Shown here in pieces: positions 59,155-64,000 of a stretch of DNA of 64,000 nucleotides (the stretch's first letter is position 1; every line of letters starts with the position of its first letter). The DNA comes from Lonicera japonica (taxonomy: Eukaryota > Streptophyta > Magnoliopsida > Dipsacales > Caprifoliaceae). The DNA is taken from positions 59,563,650-59,627,649 of the forward strand of contig CM038469.1 in NCBI GenBank assembly GCA_021464415.1, given 5' to 3'. Below the pieces are notes generated by a model. It was not told the DNA's origin, searched no databases, and saw only the letters and a program-made list of their open reading frames with translations. The translations under genes and the position numbers were made by a program.

Positions 59155-60235
59155 AGTAAGGACACTTTTTATAATGTTAATTTATTTTAAGGAAAATGAT
59201 AAATGTTGATGGACAAAAATACCTTGCTATATCATTTATTCTAATTATACAAAAGACATATTATTCTCTCTTACATATACATAGTTTAGAGAGAGAAAAC
59301 AGAGAACAAGGAAAAAGAGAAATTGTCTCACCAATAATCTCACCTTTTCCACCACTACCACCACCACCACCACCGATCGTATCGTCGAGAGGAGCGCTAT
59401 TCTCATCTTTTTTTTCTTTTTTTTTTATTTTTTTCTAGATGTGCAATCGTAAAACATATATAACTTTTGATTGAACAGTTGGATTTGGCTGAATTTTGGA
59501 TATGTTGTTCGGAAGATAAAGTTATTATAATTGCGTGAAAAATTAAGACGATCAGAAGTCGTTTTGCTATCAAAATTGATCAATTTCGACAGCCCAGCGG
59601 GATTTGAAAAAAAAATGATTGTAACTCTTTTTTTTTATTTTACGAACCCTACGTCGATCCATATATATATACATATAAATAAATTGAGTGGATGATGATC
59701 TCATCAATTTTGTTGTTCTCTGTTTTGTAATGGTGTTAAAATCATTTTAGCACCTTTGATTTGTTGTCCAAGTGGTGCTACCTTTTGATTGTTGTTCAGA
59801 AGGTGCTAAATGCATTTAGCACCTTCTAGTTGTGGTGCTAAATACATTTAGTGCATTCTGGTTGCTGTTCAGGAGCTGCTAAATGCATTTAGTACATTCT
59901 GGTTGCTGTCCAGCGCATGCTAAATGCATTTAGTACATTCTGGTTGCTGTCAAGTGCGTGCTAAATGCATTTAGTACCTTCTGATTGTGGTACTAAATGC
60001 ATTTAGTACCGTCCGGATAATGCTAAATGCATTTAGCACATTCTGGTTGCTTTTAGCACCCCTGGTTTAGCACATTCTGGTTGTTTTTAGCACCCTTGGT
60101 TAGCAACCAGAAGGTGCTAAATGCATTTAGCACCTTCTAAAAGCAACCAGAATGTGCTAAGGAAGGGATATTAGTGTCTTTTTTGTACAGTGTCCTTAAT
60201 TTACACACTAAATTTTAAGTGTCCTTTATAATTAT
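59155..60235. mobile_element. Probable transposon with AAGGACACTT ends
   Basis: Left TAAGGACACTTTTTATAAT; right end inverted TATAAAGGACACTTAAAAT, with an internal second AAGGACACTGTAC. About 1.08 kb. The interior includes an ACCACCACC tract and the palindrome array at 59798-60160. No transposase. End match is short, so the call is tentative. Confidence 0.5.
59798..60160. repeat. Array of TGCTAAATGCATTTAGCA palindromes
   Basis: Eight palindromic cores built on CTAAATGCATTTAG, at about 59798, 59834, 59877, 59918, 59959, 59989, 60021 and 60109. The first and last sit in identical 30-bp perfect palindromes (59798-59827, 60109-60138). Three central cores are exactly 41 bp apart. Linkers repeat ATTCTGGTTGCTGT. 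The last 130 bp also form a larger hairpin: TTAGCACATTCTGGTTGC at 60033 is inverted at 60138-60160. Confidence 0.9.
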
Positions 60236-61020
60236 ATTATTATTAGAATGAACCCTTATACCTAGTTGCCTTAATTTAATTTAGAGAGATATGTTAGATA
60301 AAATTGTTATTATTGATGTATTAATTAAATATGATGTGAACATATTTTCAATTAAATCACCGCATTAACAATGATTTAATGCTATAGTTAAATATCCGAT
60401 TGTCTTTTCAAATTATAAGATGATTTTAGGAATTTTGAAAACCAGTAATTAATGTATATAATAAGGGAAAAATGTCATAGTGAATTGTTACTTTTATGAC
60501 TTTGCAGGTTAATTAATGTACATATCACTAATTTGCGAAAGTGCTTGGAGTTAATACAACACAATAGCGAGCTACAGGAGTTGAAATTAAAGGCCCCCTA
60601 ACTAATTCATTCCTACCATGATACAAAGTTTCAGGGCATCACAAGCAATGCTAATTATACGTAATCAATTTTTGTACTTAATTTTTTGTCTTCAATTCAG
60701 GGTTGCCAAGGATATTGCTGGGAAAGAACAAGAAGAAGTTCCACATAAGTTAATTTTTTAAAAAAACAATGTTATTGTGATTAGTTTTTCACATGTACGC
60801 TCTTCCATGTGCTCTACAAAACTTTATGTTTTGTTTTTGTAATATATTTACAAAGTCCAGTTTCTAAGTATTTTTTTTTGGTTTGATAGTGAAAGGTTTT
60901 AGGTACTTATGAGAATATTATAGAGTGCAGTTTTGTATTTAATTGTTTTATTTCGTTTCTGCACTGAATAAATTAATGCCAAATTTCTTTATTTTTATAC
61001 AAAAATTTTGTGTGCTGCTT
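60236..61020. other. AT-rich, exon-like remnant
   Basis: At about 60700-60745, after an acceptor-like TTCAG, an open stretch reads VAKDIAGKEQEEVPHK. It is too short to assign. It precedes the possible Helitron end at 61061 and may be its cargo. Confidence 0.35.
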
Positions 61021-61030
61021 CTCATATTTT

Positions 61031-61061
61031 GCACATGTACAGGGTGTGCCCCGAAAACTAG
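61031..61061 (+). other. Possible second Helitron 3' end
   Basis: GCACATGTACAGGGTGTGC (stem GCACA/TGTGC), then CCCGAAAA and CTAG, followed by T at 61062. Structure fits a Helitron 3' terminus; no 5' partner was found. Confidence 0.45.
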
Positions 61062-61689
61062 TATATATTTAATACTGATTGAAATTTTTTCGGAATATAA
61101 TAAAAAAAATTTCCACGAATAATACTTCTTACTCAAATTTTTTTTACACCATTTGGCTACATGAACAATTAAATATACAGAAGTACCCTTGCTTAAACAC
61201 TTAATTATTTGTTATTATATAATTCCTTCCGGGACTTTTCCTCTTTTTTTTTCTTTCAATATACATATTTAAGGGGGCATTTATTAATTTTGCAGAACAT
61301 TGTAAGACTAATGTCTAATATTAGAAAAGTTGAGAGGGGGCATGTGCCTCCCTAGTCCCACAGGAGCTCGTCCCAGCACCCCAGCCCCAAAGTTTTTATT
61401 TTTTTGACCAGCCCCCGCCCCCAAAGTTGACTACTACTTTAATTGAATTAAAAATATAATCTTGATGCATAGATGAGTACCGTAGAGGAGTTGTAACGTT
61501 ACACATAATATAACCGCAAAAAGAAGGAAAAAGGGTAATTAATAACTATTACCACAAAATTACCAAAACAAACGAACAATGAATATGACTAATAATTATT
61601 CAGAAAATGTAGAAAAGATGGTCACATGATGTATTTATTGTCTCTGCTTTAATTACTCAATATTATATGGGTCATGTTAATGTAAGCAT

Positions 61690-61945
61690 TTGTCAACAAC
61701 TCATTCGTAAAAAAAAAATATTCAATAGTGTATGAATTTTTATCTACAAAATTACTATTTCTATTCATATTATATTTAACATGTGCTTTAAAGGTACAAA
61801 TTTATTTCCTGAGGTCCTGTTAACGTGTGCCCTTAAAGGCACATGCAATTTTCGAAAATAATTAACTCCAAATATATATTAAATATATTACATATTCTCA
61901 TACAAAATTTTATTATTTTCATTTATAGTTTTAACATATGCATTA
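61690..61945. mobile_element. MITE family D, two further copies
   Basis: A degraded copy at about 61690-61795 (ends TTAACATGTGCTTTAAAGG) and a better one at about 61821-61945 (starts TTAACGTGTGCCCTTAAAGG). Both share TACAAAATTTTATTATTTT and AATAATTAACTCCAAA-like blocks with the element at 38955-39103, in inverse orientation to it. Confidence 0.7.
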
Positions 61946-61974
61946 GTTATGTCATCATTTTCCTATTTTCTATA

Positions 61975-63378
61975 CTATATATATGTTTTGCATGCATGTA
62001 TGTCATCAATGAGCTCATTCAATGTTTGCCATGATGATCCGCCTTCTTCTACGGCTTTAATGGCGACTTCACCGACCTCCTTCACTTTCTTCCTCGCCTC
62101 TTTTCCCATTTCTCCCTCCATTAACTCTCTCACCGTTTTCTCTAAACCTTCACTCTTCACAAAACCCCTAACCGACCCATCAATCGTTTCAACTCGTAGC
62201 CCAATACTAATTAACTCAACAACAAACCTCGCGTTCAGGTGTTGCTCCGCCATCATTGGCCATGCCAATATCGGAACCCTAGCGCACACGCTCTCCAGTA
62301 CTGAATTCCACCCACAGTGACTCAAAAACCCTTGTACACTCTTGTGCCCTAAAATCTCCCTTTGGTCAACCCACTCTCTCACCACCAGTCCCCTCTCTCT
62401 CACTCTATCCTCGAACCCCTCACCCAGACCCGACCCATTTCTCCCCAACACCCACAAGAAACTCACTTCGGATTTTTCCAACCCCATCTTTATCTCTTCC
62501 AGCTGCTCCTCTGATATCTCCGCCTGAGAACCGAACGCCACGTACATAATAGGTTTTCCCTCAGCTAGCTTTTGATCAAGCCATTTTATCCATGGTCGTA
62601 CGTGATGGTTGACATTCACTGATGGCTGATCTGCCAAACAAAATGGTCCGAGACACCATAGTTTAGGCTCAGCCTCGCGGTTCCAATATTTTAGGTACTG
62701 CGAGTCGAGCTCATAAAAGCTATTACCAATGAGTCCGTAGCTTTTAGAGGTTGCAATGATTTGTTCCATAACAAATTCATAATGTGGGCCTTTTGGATTA
62801 CTGTCAGTGAACGCAGGCTCGAAATCATTTATCGTTAGTTTGACAGTTGGAAAATCTGCCATTTCAAATAACTCATCTTTCGATTTGGCATCTAAAAGAT
62901 GCCGACTCGAACCCATGACATGGCACATGGTCATGGCGAAAGTTCCTAAGCCGTAATAAACAAATCTCGGGATCCCAAATTTGTTGGCAGAGTCTAGAGT
63001 CCACCCAAGGAACCCATCCGTGATCATGAAAGTGACATGTGGCAGAATCTCAAGCGCTCGTTCGAAGTGGGGTTTCATGAGTTTCGTGGCGTTGGCGAAC
63101 GGGACAAAAAGAGACATGGAAGGGAGTTTGTCGGTGCTCTCGACTCCGTCAGGTACTCCAGCGACATTTTCCGGGAACGGGAGGTCGATGACCGACGCTG
63201 TGGTGTTAGAGAGGGAATTGGAGATGAAGGGACGGTTTGCTTGGGTGGTGAAGACGGTGAGGGTGGCGCCACGGCGGAGGAGGAGGCGTGAGAAGTGGAG
63301 GATTGGGATGGTGTGGCCTTTTGACATGAATGGGAAAAGAACAATATGAAGAGAGGAATATGATGGAATTGAAGCCAT
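61975..63378 (-). CDS. UDP-glycosyltransferase, UGT90A-like
   Basis: Intact single-exon frame of 467 residues, usual for plant family 1 glycosyltransferases. These cytosolic enzymes move a sugar from a UDP-sugar to small acceptors such as flavonoids, terpenoids or hormones. The catalytic His is H22 in SKGHTIP and the partner Asp is D121 in MITDGFLGWT. The PSPG donor box is exactly 44 residues, W336-Q379, with HCGWNS and the final E-Q intact. Similarity to UGT90A1 from memory: FANATK, NSFYEL, VMYVAFG-type and AEISEEQL motifs. The Gly normally found in the CAGVP part of the box is Arg367 here. The acceptor cannot be inferred. A damaged paralogue lies at 34990-36485 on the same strand. The first ATG, 10 residues before HIVLFPF, is the natural start. 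Confidence 0.95.
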   Translation of the reverse strand: MASIPSYSSLHIVLFPFMSKGHTIPILHFSRLLLRRGATLTVFTTQANRPFISNSLSNTTASVIDLPFPENVAGVPDGVESTDKLPSMSLFVPFANATKLMKPHFERALEILPHVTFMITDGFLGWTLDSANKFGIPRFVYYGLGTFAMTMCHVMGSSRHLLDAKSKDELFEMADFPTVKLTINDFEPAFTDSNPKGPHYEFVMEQIIATSKSYGLIGNSFYELDSQYLKYWNREAEPKLWCLGPFCLADQPSVNVNHHVRPWIKWLDQKLAEGKPIMYVAFGSQAEISEEQLEEIKMGLEKSEVSFLWVLGRNGSGLGEGFEDRVRERGLVVREWVDQREILGHKSVQGFLSHCGWNSVLESVCARVPILAWPMMAEQHLNARFVVELISIGLRVETIDGSVRGFVKSEGLEKTVRELMEGEMGKEARKKVKEVGEVAIKAVEEGGSSWQTLNELIDDIHACKTYI

Positions 63379-64000
63379 ATCTCTCGATCACTTGAATTTT
63401 CTTGTACTTTGCAAAATGGAAACTGCAAATGCCTTTTGTAGACTTTCATGGGAGGGTAGTTCAGCCTTCTAAATGTGACATGATCACATAAGGCGGCTCC
63501 GGCTCCTAGAGGTAAAAATCACTCTAGAAGAAAGTTACTTAAATCTACGCATTTTATTTATTTTCGAAGATTTATATTTAATTTTATTTAAAACAATATC
63601 AAAATAATGTTGTTTTATTAAACTCATAATTGAACGCAGTTTTTCCTTCTATTCTCGGTGTATCAAAACACACCTAATTATGATGCTAACTCATCCATTC
63701 CAGGTCTAATAATAGCACAACAAATGGAATAATATAATGCACGATATTTAACATTTGCACGGTATTGTATTGCTCACACATTACATTTGACTCTTGTATA
63801 TTTAATAGTAACTGGCTTTGAAATTCATATACCCAAAGCAACAAAAATCATAGTATAATATTTTGATTGACTTAAATCCTACGTATACAATTGAGTGCAA
63901 AACCTCTTCATTAACGGCCATATATATATATATATATATATTAGTTATCTTACACAAATATAATATATGATATTAAGTTGGGTGTGTACATATTATGTTT
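63379..64000. other. UGT 5' flank
   Basis: Promoter side of the minus-strand UGT. AT-rich, with a (TA)n run at about 63922-63942. No TATA box could be assigned with confidence and no other gene is visible. Confidence 0.5.

Noticed and set aside
62981..63349. Plus-strand open frames across the UGT gene
   Set aside because: Antisense shadows of the intact minus-strand gene; composition follows its codon pattern.
1..64000. Organellar insertion or viral integrant
   Set aside because: No stretch resembled chloroplast or mitochondrial genes, pararetroviral polyproteins or geminiviral Rep; AT-rich non-coding DNA alone is not evidence.

Overview
The window is nuclear DNA of a flowering plant, most likely a eudicot. 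It is strongly AT-rich, its genes are split by GT-AG introns, and it is full of small transposon relics and microsatellites. The closest relatives I recall for its three main genes are Arabidopsis-type families. No bacterial operons, rRNA genes, functional tRNA genes or CRISPR arrays were seen. I cannot name the species.

Left end (about 0.7-13.4 kb) is the gene-dense part. Two genes lie on the minus strand: a seven-exon NHL-repeat membrane protein (764-5282) and, upstream of it, an eight-exon KUP6-type potassium transporter (6419-13417). All splice sites and phases of both could be worked out. The transporter carries one extra base in a G run (10084-10090) that breaks exon 4; otherwise it looks intact. 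From memory, the same pair (NHL gene and KUP6) sits side by side on Arabidopsis chromosome 1, so this end is probably a conserved gene block. The introns have collected MITEs, tRNA-related fragments, an LTR-like block and a perfect hairpin.

Middle (about 13.4-51.6 kb) has no intact gene. It holds MITE families in several copies, a poly(A) retroposon with a target duplication, a hAT element with an exact 8-bp target duplication, a 1.28-kb element with long terminal inverted repeats and an internal array of small hairpins, a UDP-glycosyltransferase pseudogene (34990-36485), a non-autonomous Helitron (36631-38685), a Copia fragment, and an LTR retrotransposon remnant with a primer-binding site.

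Right end (about 51.6-64 kb) holds a decayed Helitron coding remnant (52906-56839) with a textbook 3' end. It is flanked by two diverged copies of a 1.2-1.3 kb sequence; the second copy starts at the first base after the Helitron's CTAG. Next come a transposon-like block with an array of palindromes built on AAATGCATTT, and an intact intronless UGT90A-like glycosyltransferase (61975-63378), the probable paralogue of the pseudogene.

The most unusual signals are the Helitron with a kilobase-scale flanking duplication, three unrelated palindrome arrays (26.85, 41.2 and 59.8 kb), and the single-base lesion in the potassium transporter.
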